Assembly: GCA_946480085.1 (NCBI GenBank)
Contig: CAMLHZ010000020.1
Coordinates: forward strand, 1-51,480
DNA: 51,480 nucleotides
From: an uncultured Flavobacteriales bacterium
GTDB lineage: Bacteria; Bacteroidota; Bacteroidia; Flavobacteriales; Crocinitomicaceae
Reading direction: 5' to 3'
Part shown: positions 18,922-28,185 of the stretch, in pieces
Layout: each line of letters begins with the position of its first letter
How positions within the stretch are numbered: the stretch's first letter is position 1
Made by a program: the position numbers and the translations under genes
The notes under the pieces: model-generated
Told to the model about the DNA's origin: nothing
The model's database searches: none
Seen by the model: only the letters and a program-made list of their open reading frames with translations

Positions 18922-21900
18922 TCAGAAAGGTATAAACAGGTTTATTTGTGTTCCACAGCCTTCATTTTCGCTGTTGAACAAATCAATTATTTCAATTCGC
19001 TGACCATCGCCCAATAAATGAAGTCGCTCCTCCGTTACAGTCAATCCTTTCGACTCGTGTTTCGGTGTTTCTTCAAATGTCTTCAATTGTCCTGAAGCTT
19101 TTCTTCCAATTCCATTATCTGCAATTGTGCACTGAATTCCATCTTGCTGCTCTTCAAAATGAACAGTGATCTTTCCTTTTCGTTGTTCTTCAGGTGAAAA
19201 GCGGAATCCGTGCTTAATGGCGTTTTCAACAAAAGGTTGAACGAGCATTGGTGGAATTTCCACGTAATTGGCTTCCGTCATTAAGTTGGTCGTGATTTCA
19301 TATTCAAAACGATCACCGGTACAGAATTGTTCCACTAACAGGTAATTTTCCAAAGTGGCAATTTCTTCTTCCAACGTAATTACGGACTTACGCGAGTTAT
19401 CCAGAATTTGTCGCATTAATCTGGAAAACTTCGCAAGGTAATAACGTGCTTTGGTTTCGTTCTCTGTTCCAATTAATCCTTGAATGGAATTCAATGCGTT
19501 GAAAATGAAATGCGGATTCATTTGTAATCGAAGCGCTTTTTGTTCTAATTCCACTAAGTTCTTCTCCAACTCAGCTTGTTCTTGTGCTTTTCTGGCTTTC
19601 TCCTTAAATCGTTTTGATTGAACTCTAAATGCCAGAATAATGATCGTCAAAACACCAATCACCAATAGAACATAAAACCAAGTCGTACGCCAATACGGAG
19701 TCGAAACCGTGATTTCAAAGCGCAAAGGCTCTTTGGAATAAACACCATCCTCATTTCGCGATCTTACCAAAAAGGAAAACGTTCCGGAAGGTAAATTGGA
19801 ATACGTAATACGTTGATCCTTTGTCCATGGTGACCATGATTCATCAAACCCTTCCATTTTCCAGGAATATTCCACCGCTTCCGGATTACGGAGATTGATT
19901 CCTTTGAAAACAAAACTCAAATGATTCTGATCATACGGCAAATCCAAACCTTCAAAAACTCCCCACGGAAGAACATGATCCTTATATCCAGTTTTTCGAA
20001 GCGATTGGTAGAACAATTGCACATCCACCAAATTCAGGATCGGAGAAATTTTGTTCACTTGTCTGTTTTCGGAGTTGTAAGCCGTAACTCCATTTACAGT
20101 TCCAATCCAAATTTTACCGTCTGGGTCTTTCCAAATACTATTTTGACACGTTTCCACGCCCAGAAAACCTTCGCCTCTATTATAATTTACAGCGCGTTTT
20201 ACATTCAGGTTCTTGTCGAAAGTCAATTGATTCAATCCTGATTCCGTTCCAACCAACAAATTGTTTTTCTGGTCGAAAATCATACAATAGATATTTGAGG
20301 AATGAAGTCCGTCTTTGATCGTAATGTTCTTTAAAACTTTGAAGGTTTTCGCATCAATTGCCATAATTCCAAAACCGGCAGTTCCTACCCAAATTCTCCC
20401 TGAATGGTCACTTGTTATTGTTCGGATAGTATTGGAGACCAAACCTTTTTCCTGAGTAATCCAAACGTGTTTCTCCGTTTGAGGACTGTAACAACCAACT
20501 CCCTTCGTTTCTGATCCGTACCAAATCATTCCTCTTGAATCAACGTGAACGGTTGTCAAACGGGTGTCCAGACAACCTTGTCTGGTCATAATTTGTGTCA
20601 TTTGCTCTTCAGGAACTTTCGAATCGATTCGCAATAAACCGTTTCCTACAGAAGCCACCCAGATAATTCCGTTCTTATCACGAACCATTTGCTTTATATA
20701 GAAACGTGTTGTTCCTTTCATCCAGTGAAATTTTCCGTCCTCCAGAATTCCAATTCCCTGACCTTCTGTTCCGAAATACATTTTTCCATTCTCACCTTCA
20801 ACAATGGCTTTCACTTTTATGGCTTCAAATCCGTTTTCCTTGTTGAATTGCCGAATGATTCCATTTTGCATTACACTGACACCGTTTTGCGCAGTTCCCA
20901 TCCACAACTGGTTTTTGGAATCGCGATAAATGGAATAAACAAAATTTCCTCCCAAGCCAGAAGTTGTAGTGTAATGTGAGAACAGCTTTTTAGAAAGTTG
21001 ACTTAATCCACCACCGGAAGTTCCAAGCCACAAATCACCGCATCGGTCTTTGATAATTGCGCGAACATGATTATTTGCTAATCCGTTAGCTTGTGAGTAC
21101 GTTGTAAATTTCCCGGTTGTGGTATTGTATTCCACCAACCCCTGAGCCAGAGTGGCTATCCAAATCTTATCTCCTTCACAATAAAAATCGAAAACGGTTT
21201 CCTTGTACAATTCCAAATGCAAATCCAAACGATAGTACATTTTCCAGTCATAGCAATACATTCCATCGCCATAGGTTCCGATCAACAATCTTCCCTTTTG
21301 GTCTTTCTCAATTTTGGTAATGGCGTTTTTCATCACTTTGGCTTTGGCCCCGTGATAAATGGTTGATTTTGTTTTGAAATGGTATTCATACAAACCTTCG
21401 CCTGTCCCTAAAAACAAGGAATTAGACGAGTAATAGATCGCATAAATGGAGATGTCTTTATTAATCTTCGGAAGTGTCTTTTGTTGTAATTTCCCATCAA
21501 CCAATTCATACAACCCGTGATTCGTTGCGCAAAACAACTGCTCATTTTTTCCTTGAGTAATTCCCGTAATTGCCAGATTAGAGCGTCGATCTGCTGTTGG
21601 GATTTTCTTGAATTTAGACCCGTTATAAACCGTTAATCCATTAGCCGTTCCAATCCAAATATTGTGTTGCTCATCCTGAAAAAGCGACGAGATGTAATTA
21701 CTGCTTATTCCCTGTTGTTCTGAAAACGTATAAAAAGTTCGTCCATCAAAACGAGATAAACCGCCGCCACGTGTTCCTAACCACAAATAACCTTTATGAT
21801 CCTGAAGAACGGCATAAATCTGTGACTGCGCGAGTCCATCATCTATCGAAAAATTACGGAAACTGGCCGACTGAGAAAAAGAAGCAGAAGCTCCCAAAGT

Positions 21901-21942
21901 CAGAAAAAGCAGTAAACAAATAAGTCGATAAATCCGTTGCAT
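18922..21942 (-). CDS. Sensor histidine kinase with reg_prop propeller sensor, LytS-type kinase core
   Basis: A 1006-residue membrane kinase. A signal peptide ending 'ASFSQ' is followed by a periplasmic seven-blade-type propeller built of reg_prop repeats, for example 'DHKGYLWLGTRGGGLSRFDG' and 'IWVGTANGL'-like units, to about residue 640. A Y_Y_Y domain ('YSWKMEGFDESWSPW') precedes one transmembrane helix near residue 760. A short coiled coil then leads to a His_kinase (PF06580) core with 'MNPHFIFNALNS' and phosphoacceptor H811, the N box 'VENAIKHG' and the G1 box 'ADNGIGRKAS'. In Bacteroidota such propellers sense extracellular ligands, often glycans. The ligand here is unknown. Its position between A2M and pbpC suggests it monitors peptidoglycan or envelope damage. 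Confidence 0.94.
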   Translation of the reverse strand: MQRIYRLICLLLFLTLGASASFSQSASFRNFSIDDGLAQSQIYAVLQDHKGYLWLGTRGGGLSRFDGRTFYTFSEQQGISSNYISSLFQDEQHNIWIGTANGLTVYNGSKFKKIPTADRRSNLAITGITQGKNEQLFCATNHGLYELVDGKLQQKTLPKINKDISIYAIYYSSNSLFLGTGEGLYEYHFKTKSTIYHGAKAKVMKNAITKIEKDQKGRLLIGTYGDGMYCYDWKMYYRLDLHLELYKETVFDFYCEGDKIWIATLAQGLVEYNTTTGKFTTYSQANGLANNHVRAIIKDRCGDLWLGTSGGGLSQLSKKLFSHYTTTSGLGGNFVYSIYRDSKNQLWMGTAQNGVSVMQNGIIRQFNKENGFEAIKVKAIVEGENGKMYFGTEGQGIGILEDGKFHWMKGTTRFYIKQMVRDKNGIIWVASVGNGLLRIDSKVPEEQMTQIMTRQGCLDTRLTTVHVDSRGMIWYGSETKGVGCYSPQTEKHVWITQEKGLVSNTIRTITSDHSGRIWVGTAGFGIMAIDAKTFKVLKNITIKDGLHSSNIYCMIFDQKNNLLVGTESGLNQLTFDKNLNVKRAVNYNRGEGFLGVETCQNSIWKDPDGKIWIGTVNGVTAYNSENRQVNKISPILNLVDVQLFYQSLRKTGYKDHVLPWGVFEGLDLPYDQNHLSFVFKGINLRNPEAVEYSWKMEGFDESWSPWTKDQRITYSNLPSGTFSFLVRSRNEDGVYSKEPLRFEITVSTPYWRTTWFYVLLVIGVLTIIILAFRVQSKRFKEKARKAQEQAELEKNLVELEQKALRLQMNPHFIFNALNSIQGLIGTENETKARYYLAKFSRLMRQILDNSRKSVITLEEEIATLENYLLVEQFCTGDRFEYEITTNLMTEANYVEIPPMLVQPFVENAIKHGFRFSPEEQRKGKITVHFEEQQDGIQCTIADNGIGRKASGQLKTFEETPKHESKGLTVTEERLHLLGDGQRIEIIDLFNSENEGCGTQINLFIPF

Positions 21943-22007
21943 TTTGTCCGTTTATTGAACTAAACGAAAGTAATGAAAAGCATAGATTTAGCGCCAAAAT
22001 TCCGGTT

Positions 22008-22058
22008 TTGAATAATAATTCGAATGGAACGAATAATTGCTTCGAACTAACGAATAAT
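22008..22058. promoter_or_regulatory. Candidate LytTR operator: three 9-bp repeats at exact 21-bp period
   Basis: TTGAATAAT (22008-22016), ACGAATAAT (22029-22037) and ACGAATAAT (22050-22058) are direct repeats spaced exactly 21 bp apart. TTCGAA precedes two of them (22019 and 22041). The group lies between the divergent kinase and pbpC start codons, ending 58 nt before pbpC and starting 66 nt before the kinase. It could control both. The same 9-mer and period appear upstream of A2M. Confidence 0.6.
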
Positions 22059-22115
22059 AATTCTTGTAAAAACTGACCAAAATCTCGGCTTAGATTTCAT
22101 CTAAAATGAACGGAA

Positions 22116-24440
22116 ATGATTAGCAAACGTTGGGCATTTTATAAGAGAAACAAGAAGATGATCCGCAAATGGCTTTTCCTATTTGTCTTTGTGTGGTATA
22201 TTTTTTCCTTGCCCGAAAAACCGTTCGATGAAAATTACTCCACCATCTTGATGAGCAGTGAGAATGAATTATTGGGTGCACATATTGCCAGTGACGGACA
22301 ATGGCGTTTTCCACCAAGCGGGAATACACCTTATAAATTGCGCGTTTGCATCACACGTTTTGAAGACAAGCAATTCAGAACGCATATTGGATTTAGCACA
22401 AAAGGAATCTTACGTGCATTTAAACTCAACATCAGCAGTGGCGAGATCAAATCAGGCGGAAGTACAATTACCCAGCAAGTTGTTCGCTTAATGCGGAAAA
22501 ATCCTCCAAGAACTTACTTCGAAAAGATGAGTGAATTGGTAATGGCTACGCGGGTCGAATTGCATTATAGCAAAGACGAAATCATGAACATGTACAGCGC
22601 GCATGCGCCGTTTGGGAATAATGTAGTAGGAATTGAAGCCGCGTCATGGCGCTATTTTGGCAGAAGTCCTGAAAAACTGAGCTGGGCAGAGAGTGCCACC
22701 CTGGCTGTGCTACCGAATGCTCCGGGGTTAATCTATCCGGGGAAGAATCATGATAAATTATTGGCAAAACGCAATCGACTATTAAAAGACTTGTTTGAAA
22801 ATGAGTTCATAGATAAGATCACTTATCTCACGTCTATTGAAGAAACATTACCTAACAAACCGCTACCACTGCCACAAAAGGCTCCACATCTTTTGCAACG
22901 CTGTATCAAATATGAGAAGGATCAACGCATTCAAAGCACCTTGGTTTCAGAATATCAGGACATGGCCAATGAAGAGTTGAACAATTACATCTCCAATCTC
23001 GACGAACAAGGAATCCATAACGGTTCCATTTTGATTAGCTCGGTAGAAACAGGAGAGGTTTTGGCGTACGTTGCTAACATTGAAAATGAGGACGATTCGC
23101 AGGCGGCAGATGTAGACTGTATTCAAGCAGCTCGGAGTCCGGGAAGCGTTTTGAAACCTTTACTTTACATGAAAGCCATGGAACAGGGAATTATTACTCC
23201 AGAGCAATTGCTTCCGGATGTCCCCTCCAAATTCGGGAATTTTAGTCCAAACAACTTTAGCAGACAGTACCAGGGAGCAATTTCAGCAAATAAAGCACTT
23301 TGCAAGAGCTTAAATATTCCAATGGTTTACTTACTCAGAGAATACGGACTTTCAAAATTCCACAACGATCTAAAACGATTGGGCTTTCATAAAATGAATA
23401 AAAACGCTCAGCATTACGGCCTTTCATTGATTTTAGGCGGTGGTGAAGCAAGTAGCTGGGAAATCAATTCATGTTACAATTCTTTGGCTTCATCAACCCT
23501 GAACAAGCAGCCCATTCAGCTTCATTTCAATAAGGAAACGAATGGAAAGAAATTAGCGACATATGAAAATGCAGCTTGTGCTTATTCCATGTTCAACTCA
23601 TTAACCGAAGTTTCTCGTCCGGACGAAGATAACAATTGGAAAGCATTCGAATCGGCTGAAAAAATTGCATGGAAAACAGGAACCAGTTTTGGTTTAAGAG
23701 ATGCGTGGGCTGTTGGTATAACGCCAAAATATGTAGTCAGTATTTGGGTTGGAAATGCGAGCGGAGAAGGACAACCAGGTTTAACAGGGGTGAAAGCAGC
23801 TGCTCCTCTGCTCTTTTCCATTTTTCGAAAGTTGACTAAAAGCAATCGCTGGTTCACAGCACCTGAAAACCAAATGGTTAAAGCAGATGTTTGTTCCATA
23901 AGTGGGAATATTGCATCACGGTTTTGTGAGAAGACAAAAAAACAACGCATTCCACGAAATTGTCTGGGAGCACCAGTTTGTTCATTTCATCAAATGATTC
24001 ATATGAATAGGGATAACAGTTTTAGAGTAAACTCTTCCATTCTTTCACCGAATGAAATGAAACATGTTTCATGGTTTATGCTTCCACCTTTAATGGAAAG
24101 GTACTATAAAGCATCACATCCGGAATATGTTTCGCCACCACCATTCGACCCAAGATGTGTTGGAAACTCGGAAAGGCAAATGGGCTTCATTTATCCAAAG
24201 CCAAATACTCAAATTCACATTCCAAAGGAAATCAATGGATTACGTGGAAAAACGATTTTCGAAGTTTCTCATAGAAATGGAAACTCCACATTATTTTGGC
24301 ATTTAGATGATGTGTTTTTAGGTACAACAGTAGAGATCCATCAGATGGGAATTCTTACCAGTAAAGGGATTCACACAATTACTATTGTAGATGAACAAGG
24401 TAGGTCGATCAGTGAAAAATTTGAAGTAGTTTCAGAATAG
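22116..24440 (+). CDS. pbpC: Penicillin-binding protein 1C (bifunctional class A PBP)
   Basis: A 774-residue inner-membrane peptidoglycan synthase. One N-terminal anchor helix (about 16-31) is followed by a GT51 transglycosylase domain with E83-D84 in 'RFEDKQFRTH', 'GGSTITQQ' at 114-121 and a second acidic motif in 'HYSKDEIMNMY'. The transpeptidase domain has the SxxK nucleophile S344-V-L-K347, SxN at S398-L-N400 and K520-T-G-T523. The last 85 residues match the BiPBP_C domain typical of PBP1C. Length fits the family. In other bacteria PBP1C is paired with an alpha-2-macroglobulin, proposed to protect the periplasm when the wall is breached, and the A2M gene is upstream here. The stop codon touches the convergent gene's stop codon, with no intervening base. 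A second in-frame ATG 42 nt downstream is an alternative start. Confidence 0.95.
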   Translation: MISKRWAFYKRNKKMIRKWLFLFVFVWYIFSLPEKPFDENYSTILMSSENELLGAHIASDGQWRFPPSGNTPYKLRVCITRFEDKQFRTHIGFSTKGILRAFKLNISSGEIKSGGSTITQQVVRLMRKNPPRTYFEKMSELVMATRVELHYSKDEIMNMYSAHAPFGNNVVGIEAASWRYFGRSPEKLSWAESATLAVLPNAPGLIYPGKNHDKLLAKRNRLLKDLFENEFIDKITYLTSIEETLPNKPLPLPQKAPHLLQRCIKYEKDQRIQSTLVSEYQDMANEELNNYISNLDEQGIHNGSILISSVETGEVLAYVANIENEDDSQAADVDCIQAARSPGSVLKPLLYMKAMEQGIITPEQLLPDVPSKFGNFSPNNFSRQYQGAISANKALCKSLNIPMVYLLREYGLSKFHNDLKRLGFHKMNKNAQHYGLSLILGGGEASSWEINSCYNSLASSTLNKQPIQLHFNKETNGKKLATYENAACAYSMFNSLTEVSRPDEDNNWKAFESAEKIAWKTGTSFGLRDAWAVGITPKYVVSIWVGNASGEGQPGLTGVKAAAPLLFSIFRKLTKSNRWFTAPENQMVKADVCSISGNIASRFCEKTKKQRIPRNCLGAPVCSFHQMIHMNRDNSFRVNSSILSPNEMKHVSWFMLPPLMERYYKASHPEYVSPPPFDPRCVGNSERQMGFIYPKPNTQIHIPKEINGLRGKTIFEVSHRNGNSTLFWHLDDVFLGTTVEIHQMGILTSKGIHTITIVDEQGRSISEKFEVVSE

Positions 24441-25964
24441 CTAAAAACTCCAATAAGCAAAACGGTAGTTTCGATAAGTTGAAAATTGCAAGAGCATTTT
24501 ATTCGTGTCAATCGTTTTCCAGAAAATAGGAGCTGCAGTTAATTCAAAAACTGTTCTGTCAAAGAGCATTTTACGTTCGTAACTTTTGTTGTCTAAATTA
24601 TACCTGACTTCAATCACTCCAAATGCTGGTTTAATTAGTCGATCTCTTTTCAGCTTTGGACTATCTGAAACGTATTCTCCTGCAGCAGTATATAAATCAG
24701 TGTAATCATTGAAATAAAAGACCAATTCATTTTCCTTAGATTGTCTTACAGAACTCATAATATTCTGTGCATTACCGAAATTGGACGTAGTACTTTTAGG
24801 AAGTACCACACAGCTGATAATCGAATCATTATGCACTTTTACAAGTAATAAATCTGTAGACAAGTACGATTCAGTATTTTTATGAACGATTGTTGCAACT
24901 CGTTCCCACACATAAATAAGAGAATCTTTGTGATAAAACGTTTCCAACAACTTCATATCCTTGCAAACGTACTTTTTACTTTTAATTGTTTTTTGATGCC
25001 TATTCGAAAAGCGCAAATCAAGTTCGGTCAACTCAACCGATTGTTCACGAGGCAAAAGTTTTACAACAACGTCACTTGAAATGGTATCTGACACCGAAAA
25101 AGAAAACAGTCCGCTAAAATGATCCTTCTCTGTGCAGTAAACACCAAGTCCAGAAATTGAATGATCATCAAATACGCACTTGATTTTAGTTAAATATTCA
25201 TTTCCTGGCGGTAGAAGCGTTATTACATTTGAAGCGTTCTTTTGAATAACATGTAATCGAACGGCATCCATTCGACGATTACTTTTTCGTTCATTTAGTA
25301 CTTTATCAAGTAGAACATACTCAGAAACTATAATTTTTCCATTGTTAGTGAGCCAAACGTCTTCAAAACTGACATCGGTTGCTTTTTTGACTCCTTGTAT
25401 CTCCCCATCAGAAATTAGCGCATTTGAGCCAGAAAACTGCATATAGCTTAATGATTTGATCTGAGAACCTTGCTCAGTAAACAACTGATAAATAATGTAG
25501 TTTGATCCATCAGGAGAAACCAGAACATTTCCGTTTTCCCAGCTTTTGTTTGAAAATCGTGGGACGGAGACAATCAATTTTGCATCATCAACCGCCAGGC
25601 AAAGTGAATCGTATTGTTGAACATAATAATCAAACGTTTCTGTATTTCGCACGCAAAAGAATACCGACAAGGTATCACTGATAAATGCAAAACTTTTGTA
25701 ATCAATCCAATTCTCATTGAATTTATCCGGAAGTCGCTGCTTTGCCAATAATGTCAACTGCGAATAGCTTTTTAGAAAACGGTACTCTTTCACACCTTGT
25801 AACTCAGTTGTAACTATGACAAATCGACTAGAATCCTTGATCAAAACATTTTGAAGAATTCCTTTGTCAGCCTCCAATTCACTTATTTGCAGGTTCTGTG
25901 AGAACAAACAAATTGAACTCAAAAAAAACATAACAAAACAGAATATGTACTTATAGAAAATCAT
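24441..25964 (-). CDS. Secreted protein of unknown function, tandem paralogue 1
   Basis: A 507-residue protein with a signal peptide (MIFYKYIFCFVMFFLSSICLFSQ). The mature part is all strand-like with no cysteine-rich or enzymatic motif that I recognise. It is the most diverged of four related proteins on this strand. Shared features are the 'VFYFNDYTDLY...EYV' segment near residue 415, where the others have FFND, and an ending of the type 'LLQFSTYRNYRFAYWSF'. The spacing of strands suggests a propeller-like fold, which is an inference. It converges on pbpC with the stop codons touching. A 200-nt gap and the plus-strand small gene separate it from its paralogues. Confidence 0.78.
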   Translation of the reverse strand: MIFYKYIFCFVMFFLSSICLFSQNLQISELEADKGILQNVLIKDSSRFVIVTTELQGVKEYRFLKSYSQLTLLAKQRLPDKFNENWIDYKSFAFISDTLSVFFCVRNTETFDYYVQQYDSLCLAVDDAKLIVSVPRFSNKSWENGNVLVSPDGSNYIIYQLFTEQGSQIKSLSYMQFSGSNALISDGEIQGVKKATDVSFEDVWLTNNGKIIVSEYVLLDKVLNERKSNRRMDAVRLHVIQKNASNVITLLPPGNEYLTKIKCVFDDHSISGLGVYCTEKDHFSGLFSFSVSDTISSDVVVKLLPREQSVELTELDLRFSNRHQKTIKSKKYVCKDMKLLETFYHKDSLIYVWERVATIVHKNTESYLSTDLLLVKVHNDSIISCVVLPKSTTSNFGNAQNIMSSVRQSKENELVFYFNDYTDLYTAAGEYVSDSPKLKRDRLIKPAFGVIEVRYNLDNKSYERKMLFDRTVFELTAAPIFWKTIDTNKMLLQFSTYRNYRFAYWSF

Positions 25965-26164
25965 TTGAACGTCTGTAAATAGTCAATAATACAACAAAAA
26001 ATGGACTTGACTTTGTGCAACAGAAATACAGCAAATGCTAAAAAATTACCATTCAATCTATAAAAGCTACAGTTTAAATTTTAGTCGGTTTTTAATTACA
26101 ACTTTCAAGTTTTTGTAGCGTTATTGAGGAAAGAAACGAATAGTAAATATCAAATACACTCACC

Positions 26165-26491
26165 ATGAACAGCGTTAGCGAAAACACACTAAATACCTAT
26201 CGAAGAATCGAAGCTATTTGTATCCAGAATCATGATGTTTGGGAAAATGTTCCCGAGTTTAGAGGAGCGTTTTCAAGGTTCTCATTAAAAGTGGCGCAAT
26301 TAGATTTACTGGCAAACAATCATAACGCATTAAATCATTTTTTAAGCCATCCGTTGCACAGCTTAGAAAAGATCTTAAAAGATATTGAACACATATTATT
26401 AATGAGTTTTGATCGCTATTTCGATTACTTAAGAAAGCGCAATCAACAATTCTATAACATGTATTCATCTGTCCGTGTAATTGCGGACTAA
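26165..26491 (+). CDS. Small protein of unknown function (108 residues)
   Basis: A 108-residue, mainly helical, soluble protein without a signal peptide. It is rich in aromatic and His residues ('NNHNALNHFLSHPLHSLEKI'). I accept it as a gene because it starts with ATG, is the only long reading of this stretch, lies between two minus-strand genes and is followed 27 nt later by a strong hairpin terminator. I do not recognise a family. It interrupts the row of four secreted paralogues on the other strand. Confidence 0.6.
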   Translation: MNSVSENTLNTYRRIEAICIQNHDVWENVPEFRGAFSRFSLKVAQLDLLANNHNALNHFLSHPLHSLEKILKDIEHILLMSFDRYFDYLRKRNQQFYNMYSSVRVIAD

Positions 26492-26518
26492 CTTTCCATA
26501 ATAGTAGTAGTGTTAGGT

Positions 26519-26552
26519 AAAACGTCCATCCCGCATGCGAGATGGACGTTTT
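26519..26552. terminator. Bidirectional intrinsic terminator
   Basis: AAAACGTCCATC and GATGGACGTTTT form a perfect 12-bp stem around CCGCATGCGA, with T tracts on both strands. It lies between the convergent 108-residue gene (plus) and secreted paralogue 2 (minus) and can serve both. Confidence 0.9.
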
Positions 26553-26572
26553 TAATTTCAATCAAAAGGCTT

Positions 26573-28096
26573 CTAGAACTTTAAGGTTCCAAAACTTTCC
26601 ATTCCAATCTTATACAAGTGAATCATAATTTCTTCGGTTTCGTAATTCACGAGAGTAGAACCAGGAATGAAACAAATTTTATCCTGTTTCTCTTCACCCA
26701 AAACAACTAACCGGTTTCGTTTGATTTCACCTGTCTTCAAGTTTACACTAGCTCTAGCCACAGCATTTTTCGGAATAACCCCATATGCAACTTCACCATC
26801 AGTTTTGTTGTATTCATTGTTAGGTGTGTAATTTTGTTCCTGATCGTTGAAGAAGAATACAAACTCCTTTTCCGTATGGTATGAGGCAACACCTCCAGCA
26901 TATTTATCACCTGGTTCAACCGGTAGAAATTTGTCTGCACTTGACGCCCAGGAAACATCACCGTTCTCATTAATCAGATAAATAATCAGGTCCGAAAAGT
27001 AGTGCACAGGAGTATCAATTGAGATCGCCAGCTCTTGCTGTTCAAGAACAAAACATAAACCTTTATCCGCTGTTTCAAAAACATCAACCGTGTGAAAAAA
27101 ATGCTGATAATTATGGTTACGACTAAATTGATGGATTCCCATATCAACCCATCTCGAGTCGAAAGCTCCAGGTTGAAGATCATGACAGGTTTGTTTCATC
27201 ACTGTTTGTGAATCAAAATCAAATTGGAAGAAGAAAAGTCCAGCCTGCTCTTTAACACCATAAACACCCGAACAAATTAATTCATTTCTCAAATCAGCAT
27301 TCAATTCCATGTCAGCGATCATTCTACCGTTAAGGTCTAAATTCATATCCTTCAAACTAAGTGTAGTGTTACCGGTTGAACTAAACTTCGTAATACATGT
27401 TTCCTTTAAAGATTCCCGATAAAGATCTCTACCACTGTCTCTAACATTGTAAACATTGGTTCCCTGATAGTATTCTCCAGAATTCGATAAATGGCGTGAA
27501 ATAATTTTGAACTCGTTCGGAATGTACTGTGTTAAATGCATTGATCTGGAGACAACCTTCAAATTACTGTCAAGAATCACAACGCCAACTCTGGCCTTTC
27601 CAGAACCGGCATCAGCATCCTCAAATTCAACCGCTATAAATTCATTGTTTTTAGATTGAGTAATATTAAACGTATGTATGCCTGATGCATCTTCGTTAGT
27701 TTCGTACTCGGCAATTGGAGTTTCACTGTCGGTTGGCACATGTGCTTCATTATAAGTTCTGATAAACAACTTTCTGGCTTTACCTTTAGCCACGTACATA
27801 AACATTGTGAGCCTGCCGTTCAATACCAATGTTTGATTAATACTCGCATCGTTTTTCCCAACCTTTGGTTCACATGCAACTTCTGCGTCCTGAATCAGAT
27901 TGGTGTAGTGATAGACATATCTTTTCCCAAAACGGTCACGCGTAACCGTGTAAGCACTGTTTTCATTAACAGTATATAATACTGGATATCCTTTTGATTC
28001 GGTTTTTGCAAATGGCATTGCTTTGACCTCCTGCGCATTTACTTTTCCAAAAGCAATCAAGGTTAAACAAACTGTCAATTTAGATATTGTATTCAT
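26573..28096 (-). CDS. Secreted protein of unknown function, tandem paralogue 2
   Basis: A 507-residue exported protein with a signal peptide ending 'KVNAQ'. It shares with paralogues 3 and 4 the motifs 'LSNSGEYY' near the middle, 'YYFSDLIIYLINENGDVSW', 'FVFFFNDQEQNY' and an ending 'GMESFGTLKF'. These place it in one family by eye. No catalytic motif, T9SS sorting domain or lipobox is visible, so it is probably periplasmic or released. The repeated strand-turn pattern with conserved Asp-Gly/Asn turns suggests a beta-propeller-like fold (inference). The gene is 89 nt downstream of paralogue 3, with a terminator between them. Confidence 0.8.
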   Translation of the reverse strand: MNTISKLTVCLTLIAFGKVNAQEVKAMPFAKTESKGYPVLYTVNENSAYTVTRDRFGKRYVYHYTNLIQDAEVACEPKVGKNDASINQTLVLNGRLTMFMYVAKGKARKLFIRTYNEAHVPTDSETPIAEYETNEDASGIHTFNITQSKNNEFIAVEFEDADAGSGKARVGVVILDSNLKVVSRSMHLTQYIPNEFKIISRHLSNSGEYYQGTNVYNVRDSGRDLYRESLKETCITKFSSTGNTTLSLKDMNLDLNGRMIADMELNADLRNELICSGVYGVKEQAGLFFFQFDFDSQTVMKQTCHDLQPGAFDSRWVDMGIHQFSRNHNYQHFFHTVDVFETADKGLCFVLEQQELAISIDTPVHYFSDLIIYLINENGDVSWASSADKFLPVEPGDKYAGGVASYHTEKEFVFFFNDQEQNYTPNNEYNKTDGEVAYGVIPKNAVARASVNLKTGEIKRNRLVVLGEEKQDKICFIPGSTLVNYETEEIMIHLYKIGMESFGTLKF

Positions 28097-28135
28097 TCGT
28101 TAGATTTTTTCAATTGCACTTATCCTGAAAGTAAA

Positions 28136-28163
28136 ACACCCTTGACTATTTTATCAAGGGCGT
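28136..28163 (-). terminator. Intrinsic terminator after secreted paralogue 3
   Basis: On the minus strand ACGCCCTTGA pairs with TCAAGGGTGT (one wobble) around an 8-nt loop, followed by TTTTAC. It lies 22 nt past the stop codon of paralogue 3. Confidence 0.75.
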
Positions 28164-28185
28164 TCATTTTTCACGATAATTTTTA

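Noticed and set aside
26136..26144. ACGAATAGT upstream of the 108-residue gene, similar to the candidate LytTR motif
   Set aside because: It has one mismatch and no partner copy 21 bp away, so it is probably chance.
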